From: Methylonatrum kenyense
Lineage (GTDB): Bacteria > Pseudomonadota > Gammaproteobacteria > Nitrococcales > Aquisalimonadaceae
DNA length: 64,000 nucleotides
Direction of reading: 5' to 3'
Assembly (NCBI RefSeq): GCF_023195885.1
Contig: NZ_JALPKO010000011.1
Span: 1-64,000, forward strand
The first letter of the stretch is position 1. The number at the start of each line of letters is the position of its first letter. Below are positions 42,167 to 55,058 of the stretch, in pieces. The notes under the pieces are model-generated. The model did no database searches. It had not been told where the DNA came from and saw only the letters and a list, made by a program, of their open reading frames with translations. The position numbers and the translations under genes are program-made.

Positions 42167-44355
42167 CAAGAGGCGGCCTGCTGTCGCAGCTCCGTTACGA
42201 CCTGTCCGAGCGCCTTGTCGAACAGCGCACTATCGTCGAGCTGCCGCAGGCGCCCGCTGGCCAGTTCCTCGGCCATTGCCCGCCGCGGCAGTTCCGCCAG
42301 GCGGAAGCCGGCCCGGTTGACCAGCACCAACCAGGCACCGCCGGAGAATCGCGCGGCGAGACGGCAACGCGCCGGGGCATGACCTTCATGCCGCCATTCC
42401 AGCCAGCAGTCCACCGGTAACGAATCCACCGCCTGGAGATGGGTTTCCAGTTCATCATCCCCGCTCTCGGCGGCGACCTCGCCCAAACCCACCGACTCGT
42501 CCGCGGGCGGCGCGTCGGTCAGCGGCCGGGTCAGCACGTCGATGTGCGCACCTTCGAGGTCATGCAGCAATTCGGTCATCCGCGAGTTGTCGAACATGAT
42601 GCCGTTGGCGCCGGCGCGCAACTCCTTCAACACGCCCGGGATTTTCAGCACCAGATCCCGCCGTTCCTCGTGGTCGTTGCTGAACTGCACGGTCTCCAGC
42701 AGCCGTTCCACGGTCTTCAGGTACCGGTGCCAGGTATCACTGCCATCACCTTCGCGCAGCAGGGTCATCGACAGCACCCGCATCCACGGACCTTCCAGAA
42801 TCGCCTGCACGGCCGGCGGCACCTGCAGGCCGGCACAACGCTCCCGTATTTCGCGAGCGGCGCGATCCTGGGCCTCACTCAGGCGGGCCTTGCCCTCGGC
42901 TACCGCGCGGGTCCGGGCCTCGACCTGCCGCACGCGCTGCAATTCCGATGCACGGAAGCGCTCGAAGGTGCTCAGCGCCTCGCGGAAGACATCCAGGTCA
43001 TTGCGGAAATCCCGCTGGATCTGCGCCACCACCTCATCAATGCATTGCAGCAGCGGGTCGCCCTCTTGCTCCGGTTCGGTTGCCGGGGTCCAGCTCACGG
43101 CGGCCCGGGTCAGTTCGTTGATCAGGCGGCGCGCGGGGTGCGAACGTTCGCTGAACAGCGCCGGATCGAGCAGCGCCACCTTCACCACCGGAATCTGCAA
43201 GCGGGAGATGGACAGCTTCATGCGGTCCGGCAGGTCCGGATGCTCGAGTACCGACTCGAACACCAGGCTGACGATTTCGATGGCACAGGAATGCGCCGGA
43301 TCCATGCGTTCACCGCCGGCGCTGGCACCCAGTCCTTCACGCACGCGCCGCCGAATAATCGCGGGCGGCATATAGACATACGCATCGTTGTCCGCATCCC
43401 GGGGCACGTTCTGAAGCGTCGAGAGTACGGCCACGACATCCTGAATGCTTGCCGGCAGACCGGGTGCGTCGTCTTCTTCGGCATCGAACTGCTGCAACAG
43501 ATTTCCCGGCAGCGAGAAGCCGCCCCCGCTGCCGGGGGCTGGCGCCTCGCCCTCGCTGACGGAGCGAACCAGGGCCTCCAGCGCAAGGATCAGTCGCTGC
43601 CCGGGTTCATTGGCCGGCCTGCCGGCCCCTGGGGCCGAGCTTCCACCACCCGCGCGCGGCTCTGCTGCCGCCGGGGGCGGTCTCGACCGGCCGGGCTCGG
43701 GCAGGGTGACGCCGGCATCCGCCAGCACCCGATTCAGTTCACGGTAGAAATCGGGCAGCTGCGGGTTGACCTGCTCTTCGAACAGTTCAAAGAATGCACG
43801 CCACGCGGGCATGTCGGCATCGATATCGTCCAGTGCCGCCTTGAGCATTTCTGCGAGCTGGCGCGGGTCGACCGGATTGCTGCCGCCATCAACCGGATCA
43901 CCGGTCGCAAGGCGCGTCAGTCGCTGGCACAGGAAATCGAGCGTCTGCCTGTTGTTCTTCCGCGCACGCCCGACAATGGCCTCCAGTGCCAGGTCCCGGT
44001 CGAGGGTTTCCGAGGGCACCAGACTCAGCGCGGATAGATCCGGCTTGGGCGGGGCGGCGGCCGAACGATCCTGGCGCAGCCGCTGGATGGCATCGCTCAA
44101 TGCGCCGATCACCCGTTGCTCGATGGTAAATCGATTGCGGCGCAGTTCGGTCGCGAAACGATGGTGTGCGGTATAAAGCTCGAAGTCGTCACTGGACTCG
44201 ACCCGCGCCATCAGCTGCGTGTCAGCGGAATCCAGCACCGACCGCAACAACTCCAGCAGCCGCCGCTCGGCGGTGCGCTGGAAACGACCCAGTGCCTCCG
44301 TCACCTCGACGCGACCCCGCAGCCCCTTGTCCTTGTTGTCCTTGTTGTCACTCAT
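42166..44355 (-). CDS. DUF1631 family protein
   Basis: This 729-residue, mainly helical cytoplasmic protein starts MSDNKDNKDKG, encoded by short tandem repeats. It has a Gly/Ala/Pro-rich linker near residues 225-260 and conserved DUF1631 blocks (IEIVSLVFESVLEHPDLPDRM, LQIPVVKVALLDPALFSERS, HPARRLINELTRAAV). The C-terminus resembles a PilZ-like or regulatory strand region (LEWRHEGHAPARCRLAARF). The function of the family is not established. The start at 44355 has CGGAACG upstream. First gene of the transcript leading to the acyltransferase. Confidence 0.85.
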   Translation of the reverse strand: MSDNKDNKDKGLRGRVEVTEALGRFQRTAERRLLELLRSVLDSADTQLMARVESSDDFELYTAHHRFATELRRNRFTIEQRVIGALSDAIQRLRQDRSAAAPPKPDLSALSLVPSETLDRDLALEAIVGRARKNNRQTLDFLCQRLTRLATGDPVDGGSNPVDPRQLAEMLKAALDDIDADMPAWRAFFELFEEQVNPQLPDFYRELNRVLADAGVTLPEPGRSRPPPAAAEPRAGGGSSAPGAGRPANEPGQRLILALEALVRSVSEGEAPAPGSGGGFSLPGNLLQQFDAEEDDAPGLPASIQDVVAVLSTLQNVPRDADNDAYVYMPPAIIRRRVREGLGASAGGERMDPAHSCAIEIVSLVFESVLEHPDLPDRMKLSISRLQIPVVKVALLDPALFSERSHPARRLINELTRAAVSWTPATEPEQEGDPLLQCIDEVVAQIQRDFRNDLDVFREALSTFERFRASELQRVRQVEARTRAVAEGKARLSEAQDRAAREIRERCAGLQVPPAVQAILEGPWMRVLSMTLLREGDGSDTWHRYLKTVERLLETVQFSNDHEERRDLVLKIPGVLKELRAGANGIMFDNSRMTELLHDLEGAHIDVLTRPLTDAPPADESVGLGEVAAESGDDELETHLQAVDSLPVDCWLEWRHEGHAPARCRLAARFSGGAWLVLVNRAGFRLAELPRRAMAEELASGRLRQLDDSALFDKALGQVVTELRQQAAS

Positions 44356-44718
44356 GCATCGTTCCGTAACGCGGTTGTACCGGCTGGCGCTCGCCCCTGC
44401 AGCGCCGGCGGCAATTATCAACAGCCATATTCTGCAACCGCATCGTTGCAAATCTACCGGAAACCATGACGAAAGTATCGGAAATTCCTGATTTCAGTAT
44501 GAGAGCGGACTTTTCCGCCGGGATTTTCCCGACAGTCCGTGCGCTTCCGGTCCCGCTTCCCTATAATTCGGCCCCTTGCGGAAGGTCAGAAACCGGCTGG
44601 AATATACGCCAGCCCGCACGAACAGCAATTCACGGCGGCCTGGGCCACGAACACGACAAGAAACGGTGCATGCCGGCACAAGCGAGTTTTACGTCACCTC
44701 TCGGGGGAGTTAAGCAAA
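44356..44718. other. 363-base divergent intergenic region (DUF1631 / aldolase)
   Basis: No gene is seen. It should hold promoters for both flanking genes. A TATAAT box lies at 44562-44567 on the plus strand. GGGGGAG at 44703-44709 is the ribosome site of the aldolase. Confidence 0.5.
44562..44567 (+). promoter_or_regulatory. Candidate -10 box of the aldolase gene
   Basis: A consensus TATAAT lies about 150 bases upstream of the aldolase ATG. No good -35 box sits 16-18 bases before it, so the promoter may need an activator. Confidence 0.4.
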
Positions 44719-45768
44719 ATGACCGATATTCAGAAGCTGCTGGGCGCCGAGGCCGACTCACTGCTCGGCCACCGCTGCACCGGCATCACCAGCGACCAGA
44801 TCCAGCTGCCGGGTCCGGATTACGTCGAACGGGTGGTGGCGCAGAAGGACCTGAAGCCCACCGTGCTGCGTAACCTGCAGACTATCTTCAACACCGGCCG
44901 CCTGGCGGGCACCGGCTACATGTCGATCCTGCCGGTAGACCAGGGCATCGAGCATTCGGGCGCGGCCTCGTTCGGACCGAACCCGGCCTACTTCGATCCG
45001 GCCAACATCTGCAAGCTGGCGGTCGAGGGCGGCTGCAACATGGTCGCTTCGACACTCGGCGTGTTGCAGTCCGTGTCGCGCACCTACGCGCACCGGATTC
45101 CGTTCCTGCTGAAGCTCAACCACAACGAGCTGCTGACCTATCCGGAAATGTACGACCAGACGATGTTCGCCTCGGTGGATCAGGCGTTCGACATGGGCGC
45201 GGTTGCCGTCGGCGCAACGATCTATTTCGGTTCGGAGGACTCCCGGCGCCAGATCCAGGAAGTCAGCGAGGCCTTTGCCCATGCGCATGAGCTGGGCATG
45301 GTCACCGTGCTCTGGGCCTACCTGCGCAACAACGCCTTCAAGAAGGACGGTACCGACTACCACGTGTCTGCCGACCTGACCGGGCAGGCCAACCACATTG
45401 CGGCGACGCTGAATGCCGACATCGTGAAGCAGAAGATGGCCGAGAATAACGGTGGCTACAACGCCATCGGCTTCGGCAAGACGCACAAAAAGGTCTACTC
45501 GGAACTAACCAGTGACCATCCGGTCGACCTGGTTCGTTACCAGGTGGCGAACTGCCTGATGGGACGCGCCGGCCTGATCAACTCCGGTGGCGGATCGGGC
45601 GAAAACGATCTGCAGCAGGCGGTGCGCACTGCGGTCATCAACAAGCGTGCCGGCGGCATCGGCCTGATTTCCGGTCGCAAGGCCTTCCAGCGGCCGATGA
45701 ATGAAGGTGTCGCGCTGCTGAATGCCATTCAGGATGTTTACGCCGACACCTCCATCACGGTGGCGTAA
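44719..45768 (+). CDS. fbaB: Class I fructose-bisphosphate aldolase (DhnA/FbaB type)
   Basis: This 349-residue protein of the DhnA family cleaves fructose-1,6-bisphosphate to two triose phosphates through a Schiff base. Visible blocks are [45 protein letters not shown] and [15 protein letters not shown]. It serves glycolysis or gluconeogenesis. The ATG at 44719 follows a GGGGGAG site. A short hairpin follows the stop. Confidence 0.93.
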   Translation: MTDIQKLLGAEADSLLGHRCTGITSDQIQLPGPDYVERVVAQKDLKPTVLRNLQTIFNTGRLAGTGYMSILPVDQGIEHSGAASFGPNPAYFDPANICKLAVEGGCNMVASTLGVLQSVSRTYAHRIPFLLKLNHNELLTYPEMYDQTMFASVDQAFDMGAVAVGATIYFGSEDSRRQIQEVSEAFAHAHELGMVTVLWAYLRNNAFKKDGTDYHVSADLTGQANHIAATLNADIVKQKMAENNGGYNAIGFGKTHKKVYSELTSDHPVDLVRYQVANCLMGRAGLINSGGGSGENDLQQAVRTAVINKRAGGIGLISGRKAFQRPMNEGVALLNAIQDVYADTSITVA

Positions 45769-45780
45769 CATGGCAGACTG

Positions 45781-45803
45781 ATGGCCTCCGTGGGGGAGGC
45801 CAT
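45781..45803 (+). terminator. Weak hairpin after the aldolase gene
   Basis: ATGGCCTCC-GTGGG-GGAGGCCAT is a perfect 9-base stem 12 bases past the stop. The sequence after it is only moderately T-rich. Confidence 0.45.
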
Positions 45804-45886
45804 CACCTCATATTCCGGCCGGTTTCACATGTTTCGCCATGTGATGCAGTCAGTGTTGCCAAAAACAACAGGACGCTCATCCGACC

Positions 45887-48186
<2,300 letters not shown>

Positions 48187-48190
<4 letters not shown>

Positions 48191-48615
48191 CTCCAATGGG
48201 ATCCCTGATTCTGCGCACCACGGCGCGGCTGCTGCTGCCGCTGCTGATCCTGTTCTCGGTGTTTATCCTGCTGCGCGGGCACGACGAACCGGGCGGCGGC
48301 TTCATCGCCGGGCTGGTGGTGTCGGTGGCCTTCGCGCTCTACCTGTTCGCATTCGATGTGGCGCGCACCCGCGAACTGATGGGTGCCGACCCGCGGTTCC
48401 TGCTCGGCCTGGGTCTGCTGATCGCAACCCTGAGCGGCGTGCCGCAGATCTTTTTCGGCCAGGCCTTCTTTACCGGTCTCTGGCTGCCGATCGATGTTCC
48501 CGGGCTTGGCGAAGTCAAGCTGTCCACGCCCCTGGTGTTCGATATCGGCGTCTATCTGGTTGTCCTTGGCGCGGTCATGACCATCGTGCTCGCGCTGGCA
48601 GAAGCGGAGGAATGA
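48187..48615 (+). CDS. mrpB: Mrp antiporter subunit B
   Basis: This 142-residue protein has four membrane helices and the MnhB motif [18 protein letters not shown]. It overlaps mrpA by four bases. Its equivalent in the first locus is the last third of the 309-residue fused protein. Confidence 0.93.
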
Positions 48616-48616
48616 C

Positions 48617-48967
48617 ATGGGATCTGTCATGGCCGTGGTCGTAGGCGCGTTGTTTGCCGCCTCCGTCTACATGATGCTGCGACGCTCCATTGTGAAGCTG
48701 GTGATCGGCCTGATCCTGCTCAGCAATGCCGCCAACCTGCTGATCTTCACGGTCTCGGGTCTGACCCGTGGCGCACCGCCGCTGATCCCGGAAGGCATGA
48801 CCGTGCCGCCTGGCGGAGCTTGGGCCGACCCATTGCCGCAGGCGCTGATCCTGACCGCGATCGTGATCGGCTTCGGCGTTCTGGCCTTTGCCGTCGTGCT
48901 GATCCACCGCGCCTATGAGGTGGTCGGCGAAGATGACATGGACCAGATGCGGAGCACGGATTCGTGA
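48617..48967 (+). CDS. mrpC: Mrp antiporter subunit C (NuoK-like)
   Basis: This 116-residue protein has three membrane helices and the pattern [20 protein letters not shown], followed by [20 protein letters not shown]. One base separates it from mrpB, and it overlaps mrpD by four bases. Slightly longer than the subunit in the first locus because of a loop before the last helix. Confidence 0.93.
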   Translation: MGSVMAVVVGALFAASVYMMLRRSIVKLVIGLILLSNAANLLIFTVSGLTRGAPPLIPEGMTVPPGGAWADPLPQALILTAIVIGFGVLAFAVVLIHRAYEVVGEDDMDQMRSTDS

Positions 48968-50478
48968 GTACTGCAGTTGCCCTACCGGTCCTGATCCCGC
49001 TCATCGCCGGCTCGCTGTCATTGGTCTTCTACAAGTCCCATGCGGTGCAGCGCTGGGTCGGTGTGATCGGCACGGGCGCCCTGTTCCTGGCCACCGTCGC
49101 CTTGCTGGCCAAGACCTGGACCGATGGCATCCAGGTCATGGAGTTCGGCAGCTGGCCGGCGCCGTTCGGTATCGTGCTGGTTGCCGACCTGCTGAGCGCC
49201 ACGATGACGCTGATGGCCGGCATGATGGGCTTCGCCCTGGCCGTCTATTCGCTGCCGTCGATGAGCCGGGATCACGAGGCCTTCGGCTACTACCCGCTGA
49301 TGCACCTGCTGCTGGCCGGCGTCTGCGGTGCCTTCCTCACCGGCGACATCTTCAACCTCTACGTCTGGATCGAGGTGCTGCTGGTGGCCTCGTTCGCGTT
49401 GCTGATCCTTGGCGGTGAGCGCGGCCAGATGGAGGGCGCGGTCAAGTACGTGACGCTGAACCTGTTCTCGTCGATGATGCTGCTGGTCGGCGTCGGCCTG
49501 ACCTACGGCCTGACCGGCACACTGAACATGGCCGACCTGGCAGTGAAGTTGCCGCAGGTCGAGGAACAGGGCCTGGTCACCGTGGTCGGCATGCTGTTTC
49601 TGGTGTCGTTCGCCATCAAGGCGGCCGCCTTCCCGCTGTTCTTCTGGCTGCCGGCGTCGTATCACACGCCGCCGATCGCCGTCACCGCGCTGTTCGCGGC
49701 GCTGCTGACCAAGGTCGGCGTCTACGCCCTGTTCCGGTTCTTCAGCCTGATGTTCGACAACGACGTCGGCTACACCCACGAACTGCTGCTATGGATCGGT
49801 GGTTTCACGATGGTGACCGGCGTGCTTGGTGCCGCCGCCTACTACGAAATCCGGCGCATCCTTGCCTTCCACATCATCAGCCAGATTGGCTACATGATTG
49901 TCGGCCTGGCCCTGTTCACGCCATTGGCGCTAGCCGGCGGCATCATCTATATCGTTCACAACATCATCGCCAAGACCAATCTGTTCCTCATCGGTGGCGT
50001 GATCTACATGCTGCGCGGCAGCTACGACCTGAAGCAGATCGGCGGCTTGTGGAAAACCCGGCCGATGCTCGGCGTACTGTTCCTGCTCTCTGCCCTGGCG
50101 CTGGCCGGCATCCCGCCGCTGTCCGGCTTCCTCGGCAAGTACGTGATCATCCGCGCCGGCATCGAAGTTGAGAGCTGGGGCATCGTCGCAGCGGCGCTGG
50201 CAGTGGGCCTGATGACCCTGTATTCGATGGTAAAGATCTGGGCCGAGGCCTTCTGGAAAGCGCAGCCCGAGGAGCATGCGGAGCGCGCTGCGGCCTTCGA
50301 GCGGGCCATCGACAAGAAGAATCTGACACTGATGATGCTGCCGGTTATCGTGCTGGCACTGCTGCCGGCGGCCATCGGCATCGGCGCACAACCGGTGATT
50401 GAAATTGCGCGGGTGGCCGCTGATCAGTTGCTGGATTCGACGGCCTATGTGGAAGCCGTGCTGGGGGTGACGCCATGA
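48964..50478 (+). CDS. mrpD: Mrp antiporter subunit D (NuoM/N-like)
   Basis: This 504-residue protein has about 14 membrane helices with the conserved Glu in [19 protein letters not shown], Lys in [20 protein letters not shown] and [10 protein letters not shown]. It is the second large ion-translocating subunit of the complex. GTG start overlaps mrpC. Confidence 0.94.
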   Translation: MSTAVALPVLIPLIAGSLSLVFYKSHAVQRWVGVIGTGALFLATVALLAKTWTDGIQVMEFGSWPAPFGIVLVADLLSATMTLMAGMMGFALAVYSLPSMSRDHEAFGYYPLMHLLLAGVCGAFLTGDIFNLYVWIEVLLVASFALLILGGERGQMEGAVKYVTLNLFSSMMLLVGVGLTYGLTGTLNMADLAVKLPQVEEQGLVTVVGMLFLVSFAIKAAAFPLFFWLPASYHTPPIAVTALFAALLTKVGVYALFRFFSLMFDNDVGYTHELLLWIGGFTMVTGVLGAAAYYEIRRILAFHIISQIGYMIVGLALFTPLALAGGIIYIVHNIIAKTNLFLIGGVIYMLRGSYDLKQIGGLWKTRPMLGVLFLLSALALAGIPPLSGFLGKYVIIRAGIEVESWGIVAAALAVGLMTLYSMVKIWAEAFWKAQPEEHAERAAAFERAIDKKNLTLMMLPVIVLALLPAAIGIGAQPVIEIARVAADQLLDSTAYVEAVLGVTP

Positions 50479-50969
50479 CCCTTTTGATATGGAACATCCT
50501 GCTGGCTTTTGCCTGGATTGCCCTGACCGGCAATTTCGACGCCCGCGGGCTTATTGTCGGCTTCATCTTCGGCTATTTCACGCTGCTGGTGATCAGCCGC
50601 GCCTCGGGCCGGCGGCCGACCTATGTGCGGAAGGTGCCGCAGACCATCGGCTTCGCACTGTTCTATATATGGGAGCTGATCAAGTCGAACATCCGCGTCG
50701 CCGTGGAAGTGCTGACCCCAACGCACACGATGAAGCCCGGCGTCATCGGCCTGAAGCTTGAATGCCAGAGCGACGCGGCGATCACGATCCTCGCCAACCT
50801 GATCACCATGACCCCGGGGACCTTGAGTCTGGACGTGTCCAGCGACAAGAAGGTGTTGTTTATCCACGGCATGTACATCGACGACGAGGAACAACTGCGG
50901 GCGGAGCTGAAAGACCTGCAACGACGCGTCATGGAACTGCTGGACGAAACGGGAGAAAGCAATGGCTAG
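50475..50969 (+). CDS. mrpE: Mrp antiporter subunit E
   Basis: This 164-residue protein has N-terminal membrane helices and the soluble MnhE domain with LANLITMTPGTLSLDVS. It overlaps mrpD by four bases and mrpF by eight. Same family as the 159-residue subunit at 4784. Confidence 0.93.
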   Translation: MTLLIWNILLAFAWIALTGNFDARGLIVGFIFGYFTLLVISRASGRRPTYVRKVPQTIGFALFYIWELIKSNIRVAVEVLTPTHTMKPGVIGLKLECQSDAAITILANLITMTPGTLSLDVSSDKKVLFIHGMYIDDEEQLRAELKDLQRRVMELLDETGESNG

Positions 50970-51231
50970 CTGGGTGATTTCCATCGCGTTTCTATTGCTG
51001 ATCGCGGCCCTGGTGCTGTCCTTCATCCGGCTCGTCCAGGGGCCGAGCCTGCCCGACCGCGTGATCGCGCTGGAATTGATCGCGCTGATCACGACGGCCT
51101 TTATCCTGGTCTACGCCGTCGCCGTGGATGTGCCGGCCTTCATCGACGTGGCCCTGGTGCTGGCGCTGACAGGCTTCATGGCCGCAATCGGCTTCGCCCG
51201 TTTCCTGGAACGGGGAGGCAACCCGAAATGA
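50962..51231 (+). CDS. mrpF: Mrp antiporter subunit F
   Basis: This 89-residue protein has three membrane helices and the motif RLVQGPSLPDRVIALELI. It overlaps mrpE by eight bases and mrpG by four. Confidence 0.93.
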   Translation: MASWVISIAFLLLIAALVLSFIRLVQGPSLPDRVIALELIALITTAFILVYAVAVDVPAFIDVALVLALTGFMAAIGFARFLERGGNPK

Positions 51232-51617
51232 ATACCGTGGTCGCCATCCTCATCCTCATCGGTGCCGGCTTCATCTTCATCGGTGGGCTCGGCGCCTACC
51301 GCATGCCCGACATGATGCTGCGCATGCACGCAACGACCAAGGCGGGTGCCCTCGGCGGCGGCCTGGTGGCAATTGCGGTCGGCCTTTACTTTGCCGACCC
51401 CGCCTACCTGGTACGCACCATCGCCATCCTGGTGTTCGTTGTCCTGACCGCCCCTGTCGCCGCGCACGCCATTGCCCGCGCCGGCTACTTCACCGGTGTG
51501 CCGTTCTGGGAAAAAACACTGAAGGACGAACTTCGCGAGAAGCTCGACACCAAAGGGCACCACATCTACAGCGGGCTGGAATCCAACGGTGATGTCGAAA
51601 CCCGGCGCGAGGACTGA
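51228..51617 (+). CDS. mrpG: Mrp antiporter subunit G
   Basis: This 129-residue protein has three membrane helices and the MnhG signature [21 protein letters not shown] soluble tail of about 40 residues follows. It overlaps mrpF by four bases and nadC by 26, so nadC is probably in the same transcript. Confidence 0.93.
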   Translation: MNTVVAILILIGAGFIFIGGLGAYRMPDMMLRMHATTKAGALGGGLVAIAVGLYFADPAYLVRTIAILVFVVLTAPVAAHAIARAGYFTGVPFWEKTLKDELREKLDTKGHHIYSGLESNGDVETRRED

Positions 51618-52470
51618 ACCCGCCCTGCCCCCACTCGCGCAGATCGAGGGCGAGGTCCGCCGCGCACTGCAGGAGGACATCGGCCCCGGCGACCTCACCG
51701 CCGAGCTGATTCCGGCGGATCGCCAAATGGCCGCCAGTGTCATCACCCGCGAAGCTGCCGTGCTGTGCGGCACCGCCTGGTTCGACACCGTGTTCCGTGT
51801 GCTCGATCCGGCAGTGGAAATTACGTGGCAGGCGGGCGATGGCGACCGAATCAGTGCGGACCAGTTGCTCTGTACCCTCAATGGTCCGGCCCGGGCCATC
51901 CTTACCGGTGAACGCACCGCACTCAACTTCCTGCAGACCCTATCGGGTACCGCAACCGCCGCACGGCAGTACGTGGATGCCGTGGCCGGCACCGGCGTTC
52001 AGATCCTGGACACCCGCAAGACCATCCCGGGACTGCGCCTCGCACAGAAATACGCTGCCGCCTGCGGTGGCTGTCGCAACCACCGAATCGGCCTGTTCGA
52101 CGCCATCCTGATCAAGGAAAACCACATCGCCGCCGCCGGCTCGATCACCTCAGCCGTCGAGGCCGCACGGAAACACCACCCGGGGGTACACGTCGAAGTC
52201 GAGACGGAGGACCTGGCCGAACTTCGCGAGGCCCTGGCAGCGGGCGCCGACAGCGTCATGCTGGATGACTACAGCCTGACAGACATGAAAAAGGCCCGGC
52301 AATCTGCCGGGCCTGATCATCCCCTGGAAGCCTCAGGCAGTGTCAGCCTGGAAACAATCCGCACCGTGGCGGAGACGGGGGTAAGCTACATCTCCGTCGG
52401 TGCCATTACCAAGCATCTGCGGGCGGTTGATTTATCGATGCGACACGGAAAAGTTAAGTACTCTCAATAA
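51592..52470 (+). CDS. nadC: Nicotinate-nucleotide pyrophosphorylase (carboxylating)
   Basis: This 292-residue quinolinate phosphoribosyltransferase makes nicotinate mononucleotide for NAD. Motifs are [62 protein letters not shown] and [15 protein letters not shown] at 51592 is chosen over the overlapping GTG at 51589. The start lies inside mrpG. A minus-strand terminator for the pilin operon is embedded near the 3' end of this gene (52288-52313). Confidence 0.94.
   Translation: MSKPGARTEPALPPLAQIEGEVRRALQEDIGPGDLTAELIPADRQMAASVITREAAVLCGTAWFDTVFRVLDPAVEITWQAGDGDRISADQLLCTLNGPARAILTGERTALNFLQTLSGTATAARQYVDAVAGTGVQILDTRKTIPGLRLAQKYAAACGGCRNHRIGLFDAILIKENHIAAAGSITSAVEAARKHHPGVHVEVETEDLAELREALAAGADSVMLDDYSLTDMKKARQSAGPDHPLEASGSVSLETIRTVAETGVSYISVGAITKHLRAVDLSMRHGKVKYSQ
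52288..52313 (-). terminator. Antisense intrinsic terminator inside nadC
   Basis: On the minus strand the stem GGCCCGGCA-GAT-TGCCGGGCC is followed directly by TTTTT. It is a textbook terminator on the strand opposite nadC, about 200 bases past the pilV-like stop at 52511. On the plus strand there is no T-run, so nadC itself is not terminated there. Confidence 0.8.
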
Positions 52471-52510
52471 TCCAGAGATGGCACCATTTCTAATCGCTCG
52501 CGCGTGGTTA

Positions 52511-53779
52511 TTAAAGACTGTCGCAATTACCGCCCGGTATACAATAGTTAAAGCCACTGTTCATGAAAAAAATGTCCGGATTTCCGAATACCTCGTCACT
52601 AGCAGACGTTAAGGCATCTCCGCAATCGTCACTGTCCGTTATCAGAAAATCATGCCCCAAGTCGTCGTCAGAGGAGAAATCTTCGCCAAACCCAAGATCG
52701 GTCAAATCCATCTCCTCAATCGGGCGCCCGAAATCGACGCGCTCGACCCCTCGCTCCGGATGTCTACCGATCCCGATAGCTTTTTCCGAACCGGAATCGA
52801 AGCCACGATAACGTCTCACGGCACTCAGGAAGGGCTCCCGAGAATCCCAGCTCTCGATATCCGTTTCGTCTGGATCTCCAACACAGACGGACAAATCATC
52901 AAGAACACCCCCTGCCCGCGGTCGTAACTCAATATTTCCGTACCAACCCACACCGACAAAACATCGGTAAAAAATCGCGTCTACCTGCTCATTAGGTCCA
53001 GCCTGGGACCAGACCGTGTCCTCTTCCTCGAATATATTTGTCGTAACGCAGGATGCGCCCTCACCAGGGCCGATGAAATATTCCCTTAGATCCTCAGACG
53101 CTCCTGATTGAAGAACAACTCCACTAATCGTGCTGAAACCCGGATTTTCCGGCATTTCCATAATCAGTAAGAGACCGCCGTCCGGACCAACCACCTCCGT
53201 ACGATCCCCCTCTCTCAAAACCTGCGTCCCATCCGGAAAACCTTCGACACTCTCCGGGCTCGCCATCGGTGTTTCACCGAACCCCGGTGTTCGCGCCATA
53301 CCGGAAGATTTGGGAATCGGGTTCGGTGAAGGAAGCCGACCTCGCGCAAGGTTCACCGCGTTAATTGCCGTCTCGCTCAGAACATGAGTCGCGATGTTCA
53401 ATTCCTGAAGATCACCACGAACATCTTGCCATGCAATAGAAACGTCCACGTTTAGCTGCCGTTCGTTCTCGGCATCTTCTTCAACGTTTAAATCGACATC
53501 AAATGTAGCGTTGACTCCCTCTACGCCTGTTCGCGGGTGATCACTCATCACTTCAAGAATTTCGGCACCACTCAATGAGTTCCTTACCCGCTCCACCGTA
53601 GAGTCCGCCAGTTGGATAGCCTCTGCCCTGGCCTTCGACTCTCCAGTTGCAGCCGTAATTTCACCGTGCATCCGGAACACAGCCAGAAGTCCAATCGAGA
53701 TGATTGCCACGCCGATAAGTGCATCGATTAGACTTATTCCCCGACAAGCTTTGTGGTTCCGCAACTTGGCTGTAATCAT
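52511..53779 (-). CDS. pilV: Large PilV-like minor pilin
   Basis: This 422-residue protein has the prepilin cleavage and helix motif CRGISLIDALIGVAIISIG, in which Asp replaces the usual Glu at +5. PilV proteins are normally under 200 residues. Here the N-terminal pilin is followed by about 250 extra residues rich in Asp, Ser and Gly, with paired cysteines near the end (CGDALTSAS, NYCIPGGNC). It is the last gene of the fimT-pilW-pilX-pilV operon. The DNA is visibly richer in A/T than neighbouring operons. Confidence 0.8.
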   Translation of the reverse strand: MITAKLRNHKACRGISLIDALIGVAIISIGLLAVFRMHGEITAATGESKARAEAIQLADSTVERVRNSLSGAEILEVMSDHPRTGVEGVNATFDVDLNVEEDAENERQLNVDVSIAWQDVRGDLQELNIATHVLSETAINAVNLARGRLPSPNPIPKSSGMARTPGFGETPMASPESVEGFPDGTQVLREGDRTEVVGPDGGLLLIMEMPENPGFSTISGVVLQSGASEDLREYFIGPGEGASCVTTNIFEEEDTVWSQAGPNEQVDAIFYRCFVGVGWYGNIELRPRAGGVLDDLSVCVGDPDETDIESWDSREPFLSAVRRYRGFDSGSEKAIGIGRHPERGVERVDFGRPIEEMDLTDLGFGEDFSSDDDLGHDFLITDSDDCGDALTSASDEVFGNPDIFFMNSGFNYCIPGGNCDSL

Positions 53780-53804
53780 TATTTCTTCCTAGCTAGTAAA
53801 CGCG

Positions 53805-55049
53805 TCAGTCAGTCGAAATCCAATCTCTCCACGAACCTGAGTCGGCTGATCGAATACCGGAACCTCCAGCTCGCTGGACTGCTAACGGATCAAAAATAAA
53901 ACTGGGCGTACCAAATATATCCGTTTCCGTTTCTTCAAAAATTCCGTCACCTTCCACAATCACAGAGCCGTAAAAAACCGGATTACCGCGCGCTGTCAGA
54001 TCTCCCGTCACATACAAAATCCCATGAAACTCTTCGAAATTTCCTCGAACTGTAAGGTTTCCGTCGACAATCACGACAGCGGGGTTTTCCCTAGAACCGA
54101 CGGAACCGTCTAGCCTGGCAGAGCCATCGACCCAGGTCACCTGGCCCCACATGCTCTCGTCAATACTAATATTCCCGCCATTCAAGCTATGTGAAACCAT
54201 CGTTTCTCGGTAGTCACTCTTCCCCATGCCCAGAAACCCTTCAAAAAACTCGTCTTCACCGATCTGTAACGCCTTGTCTTCAAAAAGCTCCCGACTCCCT
54301 TCTCTCGCACGGTGATCTCTGTCACGCATTGACCTCCGATCATAAAAATCATCACCTGGAGGTGGAACCGGGTCACTTAATGCTGGCGGTTCGGACCCCG
54401 GAAACCGAGTGTACAGGCCCGCTGCATTACCGCTTATTATCGGTTCCGAGCCCGTTCGAATCGTCTGATCACGATATGCGTTATATATATTGGCGTTACC
54501 CCTAAAATCGACCATTCCGCGGGCGATAAAAGGCACGTCCGGCTCACTTGCGACGGTCGGACCCGCGCGCATACTTACCATGATTGCCTTTCTAGACGAT
54601 CGGTCGTCACTCCAGCCGCAACTAAGGATTACTGCCTCTCTCAAATCTGAAGCCCTAAACCCTTCCACCGCTGACGTCGGGAATGTCGCCGTCGGGAGGG
54701 CTGGACACAAATCGTCTAGTCCGGAAAAGGTTTCCCCCGCCACATCGAGTGTTAGAAAAACTGTTCGATACGTAGCGCGTCCGTTCTCATCGGCATCTGG
54801 CCGAAGGTCATCAGGAGTGTTACTAATTTGCATGTGGGCCATTGCCCGCTCGACACCACCTTGTGCCGCGAAGGCAGTCTGTTTCATGCGGAGTTCGTTA
54901 GCAGACATCCTCTGTTCCAGAATCCCTGTCTGAGCCGTGAAAAGCACAACAAGGGTCACGGCGACAAGAAAAACAATCGCCGTGAAAACCGTAACGACAC
55001 CACGTTGGCCCCTACCAAAAAACTGATTGGTCTCATTCATGGGTAACAT
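53805..55049 (-). CDS. pilX: Large PilX-like minor pilin with beta-helix-like C-terminus
   Basis: This 414-residue protein has the PilX N-terminus RGQRGVVTVFTAIVFLVAVT, cleaved after Gly and lacking Glu at +5, as in PilX. Most PilX proteins are under 200 residues. The last third has short, regular strands (AVVIVDGNLTVRGNFEEFHG, LYVTGDLTARGNPVFYGSVI) like a small beta-helix or bactofilin-type repeat. ATG at 55049 is chosen because AGGTTGGGG lies upstream; 55040 is possible. It lies nine bases after pilW. Confidence 0.8.
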   Translation of the reverse strand: MLPMNETNQFFGRGQRGVVTVFTAIVFLVAVTLVVLFTAQTGILEQRMSANELRMKQTAFAAQGGVERAMAHMQISNTPDDLRPDADENGRATYRTVFLTLDVAGETFSGLDDLCPALPTATFPTSAVEGFRASDLREAVILSCGWSDDRSSRKAIMVSMRAGPTVASEPDVPFIARGMVDFRGNANIYNAYRDQTIRTGSEPIISGNAAGLYTRFPGSEPPALSDPVPPPGDDFYDRRSMRDRDHRAREGSRELFEDKALQIGEDEFFEGFLGMGKSDYRETMVSHSLNGGNISIDESMWGQVTWVDGSARLDGSVGSRENPAVVIVDGNLTVRGNFEEFHGILYVTGDLTARGNPVFYGSVIVEGDGIFEETETDIFGTPSFIFDPLAVQRAGGSGIRSADSGSWRDWISTD

Positions 55050-55058
55050 TGCCCCAAC

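Noticed and set aside
42439-44037. A 532-codon plus-strand frame opposite DUF1631
   Set aside because: It mirrors the minus-strand gene, whose family blocks are clear. The plus frame has no domain or ribosome site.
52293-52313. The nadC hairpin as a terminator for nadC
   Set aside because: It is inside the coding sequence, and on the plus strand no T-run follows. It fits the minus strand only.
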